A stretch of 33,756 nt of DNA from NCBI GenBank assembly GCA_964581385.1, contig CAZOOK010000048.1, positions 1 through 33,756 on the forward strand, written 5' to 3'. Within the stretch, counting starts at the first letter, position 1; each line of letters opens with the position of its first letter. The stretch comes from CAZOOK01 sp964581385 (GTDB lineage: Bacteria > Pseudomonadota > Gammaproteobacteria > Nevskiales > Nevskiaceae). The notes beneath the pieces are model-generated. The model searched no databases and was not told the origin of the DNA. It saw nothing but the letters and a program-made list of their open reading frames with translations. Below, piece by piece: positions 1-8,192 of this stretch. Made by a program: the position numbers and the translations under genes.

Positions 1-91
1 ACGCCACGCCCCTTCAGCCCGCAATCGTCACATACTCATGACGCATCCGGGCTAATGCGGCATGGGCTCTCCGCCGCAAACAGAAAGCGCA

Positions 92-130
92 ACAAAAATG
101 GGTCGGCTACCCAGAGAGCAGCCGACCCAT
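92..130 (-). terminator. Rho-independent terminator of the porin/PBP operon
   Basis: An 11-bp perfect inverted repeat has arms ATGGGTCGGCT at 98-108 and AGCCGACCCAT at 120-130, with an 11-nt loop. On the minus strand the stem is followed directly by a run of five T (94-98 read in reverse). It lies 22 nt past the stop codon of the PstS-like gene, where a transcription end is expected. There is no gene between it and the left edge of the window. Confidence 0.85.
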
Positions 131-151
131 CGCGAGCACCAGAGCTGTAAT

Positions 152-571
152 TTAATACTTGTACAGCACCTTCACTGACCCATCAACAGCGCCTTCGCTG
201 ATATAGCCGACGGCACCCGGTGTGCTGTTCACCTTGGCTTTGACATCGGCATCGCCGCCGGCTTCGACCGGTGCGTTGGCTTTACCGGTGAAGATCAGTT
301 TGGACCAATACGCGGTCAGGTCCGCGCCCGATCTCTGCAGAACTTTTGTTTCAAACTCCTCGCGAGCAGGACCTTCCTTTTGGAACAACAAAACGACGTT
401 TTGGCCGCTTAACTGCGGTGTGCGGCCGAGAAAGAGCTTCTTTGCCGTCTCGGCGTCGAGAGCGGCGATGTCCGATCCCTTGGCCACAACTACGGTTCCG
501 GTTGCGTTGACCGTTGCGTTGACCATCATCGGCGCCAGGAGAGCGAGCAGGAACTTGCTGTAAGTTTTCAT
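152..571 (-). CDS. Small periplasmic PstS-like (PBP-like) protein
   Basis: This 139-residue protein resembles one lobe of the phosphate-binding PstS family, the stand-alone PBP-like domain found next to porins in many proteobacteria. A cleavable signal peptide is visible (positive MKTYSK, hydrophobic core about 7-16, Ala/Asn-rich cleavage zone to about 24). Family-like stretches are the VVVAKGSDIAALDAETAKKLFLG start, the FQKEG/REEF region near 63-73, and a C-terminal GAVGYISEG motif (about 119-127). It is much shorter than a full PstS (about 320 aa), so it is a single-domain relative rather than a transporter receptor. It lies 16 nt after the porin stop and is followed by the terminator, so the two form an operon. 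The signal region contains a perfect 12-bp tandem repeat (501-524) that duplicates the residues VNAT. Ligand unknown; phosphate is possible but not shown. Confidence 0.8.
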   Translation of the reverse strand: MKTYSKFLLALLAPMMVNATVNATGTVVVAKGSDIAALDAETAKKLFLGRTPQLSGQNVVLLFQKEGPAREEFETKVLQRSGADLTAYWSKLIFTGKANAPVEAGGDADVKAKVNSTPGAVGYISEGAVDGSVKVLYKY

Positions 572-587
572 GATGAGCTCCCCCTGA

Positions 588-1871
588 TCAGAATGAGAAC
601 GTAACGGCGGCGAGCAGACGATGAGTATCCTGCGGATTGATCGCCGTAGGCGCTCCTAAGAGAGCAAGCCCGCCGAGCTCAGGATAGTCCGACGTTTTGT
701 AGTGCGATTGGTAAAACGTGTAATCGAGCTTGAGCGCCACGGTGGCGGTCAGGTCATAGCGCAGGCCGAACTCGTAGAAATAGTCCTTGGCTCGAATGCC
801 TGGTTGGGAGGCAATTCCGCCGATAATGGGATCAAGCGTCGCGGCATTAGCGGCCGGAATCGAATCTTTGATTTTGTCGGCACGTATCCATCCATTACGG
901 TGACCGAAAGTGATGAGCGGCAATAGTTTTCCAAAGTGATACCCAAAGCTTACATATTCGGAAGTGAGGTTAGGCGTGATGCCGCTGCTGCCGGCGATGT
1001 TTTGTAACCCCTGGTATTCGGTAACCAACATCCAGTTGTTGCGAGTGATCTGTGCGGAAAAAATATAATATAGAGATGGATCGTTACTGGTGGCGAGTGC
1101 TTTTGCAGCGTCGCTCATGCCTTGCTGTGAATTAAGGTAGTTGACGAAGTCCTCTATTTGGGTCACAGGGTTGTCTTTAGAGCCATCACCTGTCAGCGTG
1201 ATGTCTTCAACAAACACAGCGGTACGGAGGCTCAACCAGTCGTTGTAGGAACTGTCGAGCGTCAGGCCGGTTAGATTGTGGTCATGTAAAGTTTGACCCA
1301 CAACGGCGCCAGTGCCGTTTGGCGCCACAATGGAGACGCTCGCGTCCACACTCCCGTATATCGCCTGCATAAGGAAATACCAGTCGCCGACACTCTTCTC
1401 CGCACTTAAGCTTAAGCCGTCATAGTGCGTGACCTGCGAGAAATAAACGCTTTCCGGCAGGATCACCCAAGGATAGGCTTCGCCGACGGACTGATAGTCG
1501 GAATATTGATAAAAAGGTGTCTGCAAGCGACCCGCCTTCACCGCGAAAGTATCATTGAGCTGATACTTCAAATAAGCCCATTGGAATTCCGGCTGGAAAT
1601 CATTGTCTCCCTTCGCCAGAATCTGCGCGGTGGCGCTGATGGAACCACTCAGCGGCGCTGATGCCTGCAGGCCGAAATTGGAGTTGGGCGTAAACGTCGG
1701 ATCGGCGTGGTAACCGGTGCTCTGGCTCAATGGCGGGAACGAGCGGTTATTGCTGAACACCGTTCCCGCGATAATTTGGCCGTAGCCGTGAAACGTAACG
1801 TCGGCATGCGCCTGCGACGCGACTGCCAGAAATGTGAGGCCCAGCAGCGGGACTTTGGACAATTTCCTCAT
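588..1871 (-). CDS. Outer-membrane porin-like beta-barrel protein
   Basis: The protein has 427 residues when started at the ATG at 1871. That start is preceded by GGGAG about 8 nt upstream and begins with a signal peptide (MRKLSKVPLL, hydrophobic core, SQAHA cleavage near 23). The mature chain opens with DVTFHGYGQI and shows alternating hydrophobic/polar beta strands, GRLQTPFYQYSDY (a gram-negative porin/DUF-type barrel motif), and a final strand ending VTFSF with the C-terminal Phe recognised by the BAM machinery. An in-frame extension upstream to 2042 is Cys/His/Arg-rich and is not a protein start. The role is presumably passive uptake of small solutes across the outer membrane. The PstS-like gene follows 16 nt later in the same operon. 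Substrate specificity cannot be read from the sequence. Confidence 0.85.
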   Translation of the reverse strand: MRKLSKVPLLGLTFLAVASQAHADVTFHGYGQIIAGTVFSNNRSFPPLSQSTGYHADPTFTPNSNFGLQASAPLSGSISATAQILAKGDNDFQPEFQWAYLKYQLNDTFAVKAGRLQTPFYQYSDYQSVGEAYPWVILPESVYFSQVTHYDGLSLSAEKSVGDWYFLMQAIYGSVDASVSIVAPNGTGAVVGQTLHDHNLTGLTLDSSYNDWLSLRTAVFVEDITLTGDGSKDNPVTQIEDFVNYLNSQQGMSDAAKALATSNDPSLYYIFSAQITRNNWMLVTEYQGLQNIAGSSGITPNLTSEYVSFGYHFGKLLPLITFGHRNGWIRADKIKDSIPAANAATLDPIIGGIASQPGIRAKDYFYEFGLRYDLTATVALKLDYTFYQSHYKTSDYPELGGLALLGAPTAINPQDTHRLLAAVTFSF

Positions 1872-2085
1872 CGCTTGTGCTCCCAGTGATGAACCGAGGT
1901 GTAGTGGAGAGATCATTCCGTGCAAACCGAAGTGGCAGGACGCCTGGGTGTGTAGCTTGCAATGGCACTGGCCTGGGAACATCCGCCGGAGTCGACCGCA
2001 ATCAAGCTGAAAAATCCTTCTTTCCGCACGTTGGTCATACACCGCCCGAGGTTGAGCGTCAGGATTCCTGATTGCGGTTCGCGCG

Positions 2086-3054
2086 TCATCCGGCAGTCCT
2101 GTTCAGACGGAAAAGCGCGGTGCGATATTCACGCTCAAGCCGGTTGATGAAGTCAGCGCAGGATGTGGTTTCGTGGATCACCCCGACACCTTGGCCGCAA
2201 GCCCATATGTCCCGCCAAACCTTGGCTTTCGCCTTGCCGCCCGACCGGAAATCCATCTCCTGCGGCTTCAACGGAAGGTTGTCAGGATCGAGCTCCGCCG
2301 CAACGATCGAAGAGCGCAGGTAGTTGCCATGAACTCCCGTGAACAGGTTTGTGTAGCAGATGTCGTGCGCTCGTCCCTCGACAACGCCGTTTTTATAGGC
2401 ATCAGATGCAGCTGCTTCACACGTCGCGATGAAGGCTGAGCCGATGTAGGCAAAATCAGCGCCCACCGCTTGTGCGGCGAGAATTCCCTCGCCGGACGCG
2501 ATTGCACCAGCCAGCGCGAGAGGACCATCAAACCACTCGCGAATTTCCCGAACGAGGGCGAACGGAGACTGCCGCCCAGCGTGACCGCCAGCGCCGGCTG
2601 CCACGGCCACGAGGCCGGTTGCTCCTTTCTCGATCGCCTTTCGGGCGAAACGGTTGTCGATCACGTCATGCAATGTGATTCCGCCATAGGCCTGGACAGC
2701 TTTGTTTATATCTTCCCTCGCACCCAGCGAGCTGATGATTAGCGGCGTACAGTGCCGCGCACAGAGGTCAAGGTCTTCCTCCAGCCGGTCGTTGGTGTGA
2801 TAGATGATCTGGTTGACGCCATAAGGCGCAGCGAGGCGATCGGGGTGGTTGCGGTCCCAGGCGGCGAGTGCTTCTTCGATTTCACATAGCCATTCGTCGA
2901 GTTGAGAAAGCGTTCTCGCACCAGCTGCCGGAAATGTGCCGGCAATCCCGGACGTGCATTGCGCGATGACCAGTGCAGGGCTCGACACGATGTACATCGG
3001 CGATCCGATAACCGGCAGGCGCAGCTTGCTCGCAAATGCGTCAGCAGGCGTCAT
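2086..3054 (-). CDS. Nitronate monooxygenase family protein (FMN-dependent)
   Basis: This 322-residue TIM-barrel flavoprotein belongs to the 2-nitropropane dioxygenase/nitronate monooxygenase family. Visible motifs are LPVIGSPMYIVSSPALV at the start (first FMN loop), GAGGHAG at about 154-160 with the family catalytic His, and the phosphate-binding GAIASGEGILAAQAVGADFAYIGSAFIAT at about 183-211. Characterised members oxidise alkyl nitronates, but many homologues sit in acyl-CoA catabolic clusters with unknown substrates, which may be the case here. The ATG at 3054 is preferred because it directly precedes the conserved N-terminus; an in-frame TTG at 3066 is also possible. Neither has a strong ribosome-binding site. 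It is the last gene of the minus-strand block, 126 nt after the CoA-transferase gene, and may be co-transcribed with it. Confidence 0.85.
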   Translation of the reverse strand: MTPADAFASKLRLPVIGSPMYIVSSPALVIAQCTSGIAGTFPAAGARTLSQLDEWLCEIEEALAAWDRNHPDRLAAPYGVNQIIYHTNDRLEEDLDLCARHCTPLIISSLGAREDINKAVQAYGGITLHDVIDNRFARKAIEKGATGLVAVAAGAGGHAGRQSPFALVREIREWFDGPLALAGAIASGEGILAAQAVGADFAYIGSAFIATCEAAASDAYKNGVVEGRAHDICYTNLFTGVHGNYLRSSIVAAELDPDNLPLKPQEMDFRSGGKAKAKVWRDIWACGQGVGVIHETTSCADFINRLEREYRTALFRLNRTAG

Positions 3055-3180
3055 GCAATGACCCAAAAAATAAAATCATTTGCTGTTCTCTAACTCAAGT
3101 CGCAACGGCACACATGTAGCTCTCACAAAGCCGTGGCATCCCGACGCTGCAACATTGCGGTTACTGCCGGGCGCAGCGAA

Positions 3181-4407
3181 TCAGGCGATTGCGCCGCAAG
3201 CTTTCAGCTGCTCAATCCGCTCCCATTCGATGCCGAGTTCCGTAAGGAAAGCCTCGGTGTGTTCGGACGCTTGCGGGCAGCGGGTGGTTTCAACCGGCGC
3301 CTTGTTGAACTGCACAGGATTACGGACTAACTTGATCGGCGCGCCGCCATCGACGGCTTCAACCTCGATCAACATGTCGTTCGCCAGGGCCTGCTCATCG
3401 CTCGCCAGAGCCAACAGACTTTGCACGGGCGCCCATTGTCCCTTGAAGGTACGCAGCCGCTGGCGCCAGTAGTCGAACGGCTTGGAGCCGATGGCGGTAT
3501 TGATCAGCTCGCCGGCTGCCTGCCAGTTTTCCAGAAGAGCCTTGCCATCGGCGAAGCGAGGATCATCTGCCGATTCGGGGATGCCGAGATGTTCGAACAA
3601 GTCGCGCGCATAAGGCCCCGGCGTGAGCGTGCAGAGATTGATGATCCCGCCATCCGAGGTGGTGTAGTTGCCCAGGAAAGGATTGCCGCGCATGGCGCCA
3701 GACATCGGCATGCGGACGCGTGGCACGACACCGGTTTCGATGGCTTGATCGATGCCCGCGCCGGCGGCCCACCAGCTTGTACTCAGCAGAGAGACGTCGA
3801 GTTCGACCGCTTCCCCGGTTTTTTCGCGGTGGTAGAGGGCCGCGGCGACGCCCCCGGCAATGTTCATCCCGCCGATCGAATCACCGAAGGCGGGCATCGG
3901 CTGCATGAACGCGCCTCCGATCTCGGCGGGCGTGCAGGTGTACGCCAGGCCGCCGCGAGTCCAGAACGCGGTGTTATCGAACCCGCCGGACTCGCGCTCC
4001 GGCCCCTTTTCGCCGAAGGCAGAGCCGCGCGCGTAGATGATATTCGGATTGGCCTTGCGGATATGTTCGACGTCGATCCCCAGCTTCTGGCGGGCGGCCG
4101 GTAGATAGTTGGTCAGGAACACATCCGCAGTCTTGGCGATCTCGTAAATGAGTTGCTGGCCTTCGCGTGTCGAAACATCGACGCCGACGCTGCGCTTACC
4201 GCGATTGGGATGCTCCATCAGCGTATTGCGGTTGGGGTTAACCGCGACACCTGCGACGTTAACGAATCCCCGCTGCGTGTCGCCCCGCACCGGATGTTCG
4301 ATTTTGATGACATCGGCACCCCAGTCGGCCAGCACCCCGCCGGCGGCCGGCACGAATGTGAATTGAGCCACTTCGAGTACCCGCACGCCTTTCATCACTT
4401 TCGCCAT
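3181..4407 (-). CDS. CaiB/BaiF-type (family III) CoA-transferase
   Basis: This 408-residue protein is of family III CoA-transferase length. It has the typical N-terminus GVRVLEVAQFTFVPAAGGVLADWGADVIKIEHPVRGD, the KRSVGVDVSTREG block, and GDSIGGMNIAGGVAAALYHREKTG, whose Asp176 aligns with the catalytic Asp of formyl-CoA transferase (acyl-aspartyl intermediate). The family moves CoA between carboxylates, so the likely role is to activate or recycle a pathway acid. The ATG at 4407 follows the amidohydrolase stop by 17 nt with an AGGAG upstream. A longer in-frame extension to 4695 lies inside the amidohydrolase gene and is not real. The donor and acceptor acids are unknown. CaiB enzymes are often paired with amidohydrolase_2 proteins of this type in catabolic clusters. 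Confidence 0.92.
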   Translation of the reverse strand: MAKVMKGVRVLEVAQFTFVPAAGGVLADWGADVIKIEHPVRGDTQRGFVNVAGVAVNPNRNTLMEHPNRGKRSVGVDVSTREGQQLIYEIAKTADVFLTNYLPAARQKLGIDVEHIRKANPNIIYARGSAFGEKGPERESGGFDNTAFWTRGGLAYTCTPAEIGGAFMQPMPAFGDSIGGMNIAGGVAAALYHREKTGEAVELDVSLLSTSWWAAGAGIDQAIETGVVPRVRMPMSGAMRGNPFLGNYTTSDGGIINLCTLTPGPYARDLFEHLGIPESADDPRFADGKALLENWQAAGELINTAIGSKPFDYWRQRLRTFKGQWAPVQSLLALASDEQALANDMLIEVEAVDGGAPIKLVRNPVQFNKAPVETTRCPQASEHTEAFLTELGIEWERIEQLKACGAIA

Positions 4408-4424
4408 GTCCCGATCCGCTCCTG

Positions 4425-5744
4425 TTATGCCGCCTTGGCGTGAGCCTGGAACATCTTGACGACATCTCCCGAGGTCACTGGACGGACTTGCTCGCCCGCC
4501 GCCAACGGTGCGGCGCCGCCGCTCGACTTGTACGAGGTGTCGACGCCCTGCGCCTTCGCTTTGGCGCGCAGCGCGCCCACGGCCAGCTCTTCCTTGCGGT
4601 AGTGCTGTAACGGATCGAAGCGGAAATAACGCATCGCGTTGAGATGGGTGATCTTGTCGATCTGCACATCGGTCAGGTGCTTGACCGTCTCCCACAGCCG
4701 TTCCGGCGCTTTCGGCCAGAGGGTGTCAGAGTGCGGATAGTCGCACTCGTAGGCCATGTTGTCCTCGCCGATTGCATCGATGTTCTTCAGGCCGAAGGCA
4801 TCATCGATGAAGCAGTTGAGGAAGTGGCGCTTGAACACGTCGCTGGGTTTCAAATTGTTCAGATAGCCATTCGAATGGGTCCAAGCCTTGTGCTGTTGGT
4901 GGCTGAAATCGGCGCGCTCCATAAAATAGGGGACCCAGCCGATGCCGCCTTCCGACAGCGCGATCCGCATCGTCTTGTAGCGATGCAGCGCGGCCAGGTT
5001 GACCCAGTCGGATGCGCCCACCGCGATCGACATCGGCATGGTCGTGATCCACGCCTCGATCGGCGTCTTCATCGAAGCATGCGGTGCCGGATTGCCAGCT
5101 CCGATGTGCAGGCACATCGTGGTGTCACTCTCGGTCACCGCTTTCCACAACGGTTCCCAGTATTCGTCGTGGATGCTGGGCAGTCCGCGCGCCGTCGGGT
5201 TCTCGTTGATCGAGACGGCGTGACAGCCCTTGGCGGCGAGGCGCTTCACTTCCTGCGCCGTCGCATCCATGTCCCACAGCGGCAGTAGCCCGCAGGGAAT
5301 AAAGCGTCCCGGAAAGGCGCCGCACCATTCGTCGACATGCCAGTCGTTGTACGCACGGATGTGGGTGAGCGCCTGGTTCTTGTCCGGCGCCGTCAGGAAC
5401 AGACCGCCGTCCAGACCGGGATAGCTCGGAAAGTTGAGCGACGACGCGATCCCGTTGACGTTCATGTCTTCGACGCGGGCGTGAACGTCGTAGCAGCCCT
5501 TGCGGAGCTGCTCGAACGAAGTCGGCTCCATGCCGTATTCCTCCGGCGGGCGACCCACCACGGCATTCAGACCCACCGAGGGAATCTTGCGGCCCTGGTA
5601 TTCCCAATAGTTCGTCCCCTCCGCGGTGGTCCGTAGCGTCGGCGCGGTTTTGAGTGCCTCGCCGGACAAATGTTTGTCATACATGCCGGCCGGTTCGGTG
5701 ATGTGATCGTCCACGCTTACCAGGACCATGTCATTCATCTTCAT
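4425..5744 (-). CDS. Metal-dependent hydrolase, amidohydrolase_2 family (ACMSD-like)
   Basis: This 439-residue TIM-barrel protein is of the amidohydrolase_2 family, which includes ACMSD and gamma-resorcylate decarboxylase. Near the N-terminus (about 11-18) it has VDDHITEP, in which a D-x-H replaces the classical H-x-H metal ligands. Later candidate ligands are CLHIGAG (His after strand 5) and ECDYPHSDTLWP (Asp of strand 8). The family hydrolyses or decarboxylates small acids, or cleaves C-C bonds. The exact reaction here is unknown, and members with this sequence style are essentially uncharacterised. The ATG at 5744 is chosen because GGAG lies 6 nt upstream; an in-frame TTG at 5756 overlaps the upstream stop. 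It sits 12 nt after the aldehyde dehydrogenase gene and 17 nt before the CoA-transferase gene, so all three are one transcription unit. Confidence 0.88.
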   Translation of the reverse strand: MKMNDMVLVSVDDHITEPAGMYDKHLSGEALKTAPTLRTTAEGTNYWEYQGRKIPSVGLNAVVGRPPEEYGMEPTSFEQLRKGCYDVHARVEDMNVNGIASSLNFPSYPGLDGGLFLTAPDKNQALTHIRAYNDWHVDEWCGAFPGRFIPCGLLPLWDMDATAQEVKRLAAKGCHAVSINENPTARGLPSIHDEYWEPLWKAVTESDTTMCLHIGAGNPAPHASMKTPIEAWITTMPMSIAVGASDWVNLAALHRYKTMRIALSEGGIGWVPYFMERADFSHQQHKAWTHSNGYLNNLKPSDVFKRHFLNCFIDDAFGLKNIDAIGEDNMAYECDYPHSDTLWPKAPERLWETVKHLTDVQIDKITHLNAMRYFRFDPLQHYRKEELAVGALRAKAKAQGVDTSYKSSGGAAPLAAGEQVRPVTSGDVVKMFQAHAKAA

Positions 5745-5756
5745 ATCAGACTCCAA

Positions 5757-7229
5757 TCATTCCTCGACACCGATGCCGATCGCTTTGGTTTCGAGATATT
5801 CCTCGAAACCCTGCATTCCCCACTCCCTGCCGACGCCGCTCTGCTTGTAGCCGCCAAAGGGCATGTCGGGCGCAAGCCACAGTCCGCCGTTGACGCCCAC
5901 TGTGCCGGTGCGGATCCGGCGTGCCACGCGCATCGCGCGCTCCCGGCTGCCGGCGCACACACCGCCGGACAGGCCGTACTCGCTGTCGTTGGCGATGCGT
6001 ACCGCGTCATCGTCGTCTTCGAAGGGAATCACGACGAGTACCGGACCAAAAATTTCTTCGCGGGCGATGCGCATGTCGTTGCGGACATCGACGAAGCAGG
6101 TCGGCTCGATGAAGAAGCCGCCACCCTTGCTGGTCGCGACCTTGCCGCCGGCAAGCAGACGCGCACCTTCGGCCTTTCCGATCTCAATGTAATTCAGCAC
6201 GCGGTCGCGCTGGCGCGCGGAGATCAGCGGACCCATCACATTGCTCGGCTCATCCGGATCGCCCCACATGCCGGAGTAGACTCCATAGGTGCCCTCCAGT
6301 ACCGCAATCGCTTCCTCGTAGCGGCTGCGCGGCACCAGCAGGCGCGTCGGAATCGCGCAGCCCTGTCCGGCGTGGAAGCACACGATCGAATAGGCGACCG
6401 CCATCGCGAAATCGGGCGTGTCATCGAGGACGATGTTGGCGGATTTCCCACCGAGCTCGAGGAACACGCGCTTCAGCGTCGCCGCGCCCTTTTCCATGAT
6501 CCGCCGTCCAACCGCGGTGGAGCCGGTGAAGGAGATCAGATCAACCCGCTTGTCGGTGACGAGCATTTCACCAAGGGTTGCGGGTGCGCTCGACGTGATC
6601 ACGTTGAATACGCCCGCGGGAAAACCAGCCTCATGGGCGAGCTCGCCGAGAAGGGCGTTGATCAGCGGGGTCTCGGGCGCCGCCTTCAGGATTACGGTGC
6701 ATCCGGCCAGCAGAGCAGGGATCACCTTGCCGACGCCAATGAATAGCGGCATGTTCCAGGGCGTGATGGCGCCGACGACGCCAGCCGGCTCGCGCAGAAT
6801 CAGGCGCTCGCTGTTGGCGCCCATCGAAACGGCGCGACCCATCGGCGTTTCCCATTCGAAGCCATCGAACATCTTCAACAGGGGTTCAAACGCCTCCAGC
6901 GGCAGATCAACGAGCGGTCCTGCCATGGCGGCTTTTGCGCCGCCGCCCTCGTGCTGGACGATTTGTGCGATTCGCTCGCGATTGGCTCTGAGGCGCTCGC
7001 CAAGTTTCGCGACCCGCTCGCGGCGCAGGGCGTGATTGGTCGACCAGTCGCTCTTATCGAATGCGCGTCGCGCCGCCGCGATCGCTTCCTCCATGTCCGC
7101 GACCGAAGCGTCGGCGGCATAGGCCACGATCTCGCCAGTCCAGGGACCAATGTCTTCGTACTTGGCACCGCGCTCTGCTGCGCGTAGCTTGCCGTCGATG
7201 TAAAGCTTGCCTTCGGGTAGCATCACCAT
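5757..7229 (-). CDS. NAD(P)-dependent aldehyde dehydrogenase
   Basis: At 490 residues this has the standard ALDH length. Key residues are present: Asn159 in TPWN (oxyanion hole), Lys182 in ILKAAPET (cofactor), Glu258 in LELGGKS (general base), and Cys291 in HAGQGC (nucleophile). EEIFGPV and MPFGGYKQSGVGREWG are the C-terminal family signatures. It oxidises an aldehyde to a carboxylic acid in the cytosol. Paired with the CoA-transferase downstream, it probably produces the acid that is then CoA-activated. Two ATG codons (7229 and 7223) are possible, and no clear ribosome-binding site decides between them. It is 95 nt after the SDR gene and 12 nt before the amidohydrolase gene. The substrate cannot be inferred. 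Confidence 0.94.
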   Translation of the reverse strand: MVMLPEGKLYIDGKLRAAERGAKYEDIGPWTGEIVAYAADASVADMEEAIAAARRAFDKSDWSTNHALRRERVAKLGERLRANRERIAQIVQHEGGGAKAAMAGPLVDLPLEAFEPLLKMFDGFEWETPMGRAVSMGANSERLILREPAGVVGAITPWNMPLFIGVGKVIPALLAGCTVILKAAPETPLINALLGELAHEAGFPAGVFNVITSSAPATLGEMLVTDKRVDLISFTGSTAVGRRIMEKGAATLKRVFLELGGKSANIVLDDTPDFAMAVAYSIVCFHAGQGCAIPTRLLVPRSRYEEAIAVLEGTYGVYSGMWGDPDEPSNVMGPLISARQRDRVLNYIEIGKAEGARLLAGGKVATSKGGGFFIEPTCFVDVRNDMRIAREEIFGPVLVVIPFEDDDDAVRIANDSEYGLSGGVCAGSRERAMRVARRIRTGTVGVNGGLWLAPDMPFGGYKQSGVGREWGMQGFEEYLETKAIGIGVEE

Positions 7230-7324
7230 GGTCTTATCTATTCAGAGTGTTCGGCCGCAGGCACGAGCCGGTCGTAATGGCATTCAGCCCATAGGGATGA
7301 AATCGCATCACTTGCCGTGCTCCT

Positions 7325-8062
7325 TCAGTCCGCAGGACGCCCGTGGAAGGCGATTGAGTCTATGGACACGTCGGGGGGCGAATCGATGATCAGGCGGAAG
7401 ATGTCGGTAGTTGCTTCGTAGCGCGACGTACCGCGTGCCATGAGATCGAAGCCACGCTTCATCGCCGCTTCGAAGAATTTTGCCGCGGCTTCCGGTTCCA
7501 TCGTCATCGCCGCACCGGGACCGAACATCTGGCCGGCACGAACGATCGTTACGCGAATACCTTTTTCTGCGAGTTCCAAATTCAGCGCGGTCGAGAAGCG
7601 CTCAAGTCCGGCCTTGGTGGTCTGGTAAAGCACGAGGTGCGGCAGTTCCGCGATCACCGATTCAGAGCTGATATTGATGATGTGGCCGCCGCGATTGAGC
7701 AAGGGAATCGCCGAGCGCGCACATAGGATCGCGCCGGTCAGGTTCGATGCGATGGTATCGAGGATCATCTCGTCGCTTGCTTCTTCGATAACTGACGGCT
7801 TAAAAATCCCTGCATTGTTGATCAGCGCATCGATCTTGCCGTGCGTCGCGATCCGCGCGAATGCCGCTTTCACGGACTCCGGAGACGAGACCACACATTC
7901 GACGGCATGGGCGCGCTCACCGATTTCCTTGGCAACTTCCTGGACTTTGGAGAGCGTACGGCCAAGCAGCACGACCGTATCGCCGTCGCCGGTGAAGCGT
8001 TTCGCCAGCGTCTGTCCCAATCCCCCGTTTGCACCTGTAATGACAATCAACTTCGCAGGCAT
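7325..8062 (-). CDS. Short-chain dehydrogenase/reductase (SDR)
   Basis: This 245-residue classical SDR has the cofactor motif TGANGGLG at 9-16, NNAG at 82-85, and a catalytic Ser133-Tyr146-Lys150 (ISSES, then YQTTK). The Gly-Arg after the second strand (LLGR) suggests NADP(H), as in many classical SDRs. Characterised relatives interconvert alcohols and ketones or aldehydes. Here the gene precedes the aldehyde dehydrogenase, so an alcohol-to-aldehyde or keto step is plausible. A GAGGA lies about 10 nt before the ATG. A 130-nt gap separates it from the upstream crotonase gene; both are probably in the same minus-strand unit. The substrate is unknown. Confidence 0.9.
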   Translation of the reverse strand: MPAKLIVITGANGGLGQTLAKRFTGDGDTVVLLGRTLSKVQEVAKEIGERAHAVECVVSSPESVKAAFARIATHGKIDALINNAGIFKPSVIEEASDEMILDTIASNLTGAILCARSAIPLLNRGGHIINISSESVIAELPHLVLYQTTKAGLERFSTALNLELAEKGIRVTIVRAGQMFGPGAAMTMEPEAAAKFFEAAMKRGFDLMARGTSRYEATTDIFRLIIDSPPDVSIDSIAFHGRPAD

Positions 8063-8192
8063 GTATCTGATGTCCTCACATTCAAATGGCTCTCTTCGGC
8101 GTAAAGGAACCTATCCACTAATGGGCATTCACCGGACGATCATCCCGCTGCCGACACGACATACCGCACGCGAAAGGGACATTCCTTCAGCA

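Noticed and set aside
1872..2042. N-terminal extension of the porin
   Set aside because: It would precede the signal peptide with Cys/His/Arg-rich sequence; the ATG at 1871 has a GGGAG signal.
4408..4695. N-terminal extension of the CoA-transferase
   Set aside because: It lies inside the amidohydrolase gene in another frame; the family start MAKVMKGVRVLEVAQ at 4407 has its own ribosome-binding site.
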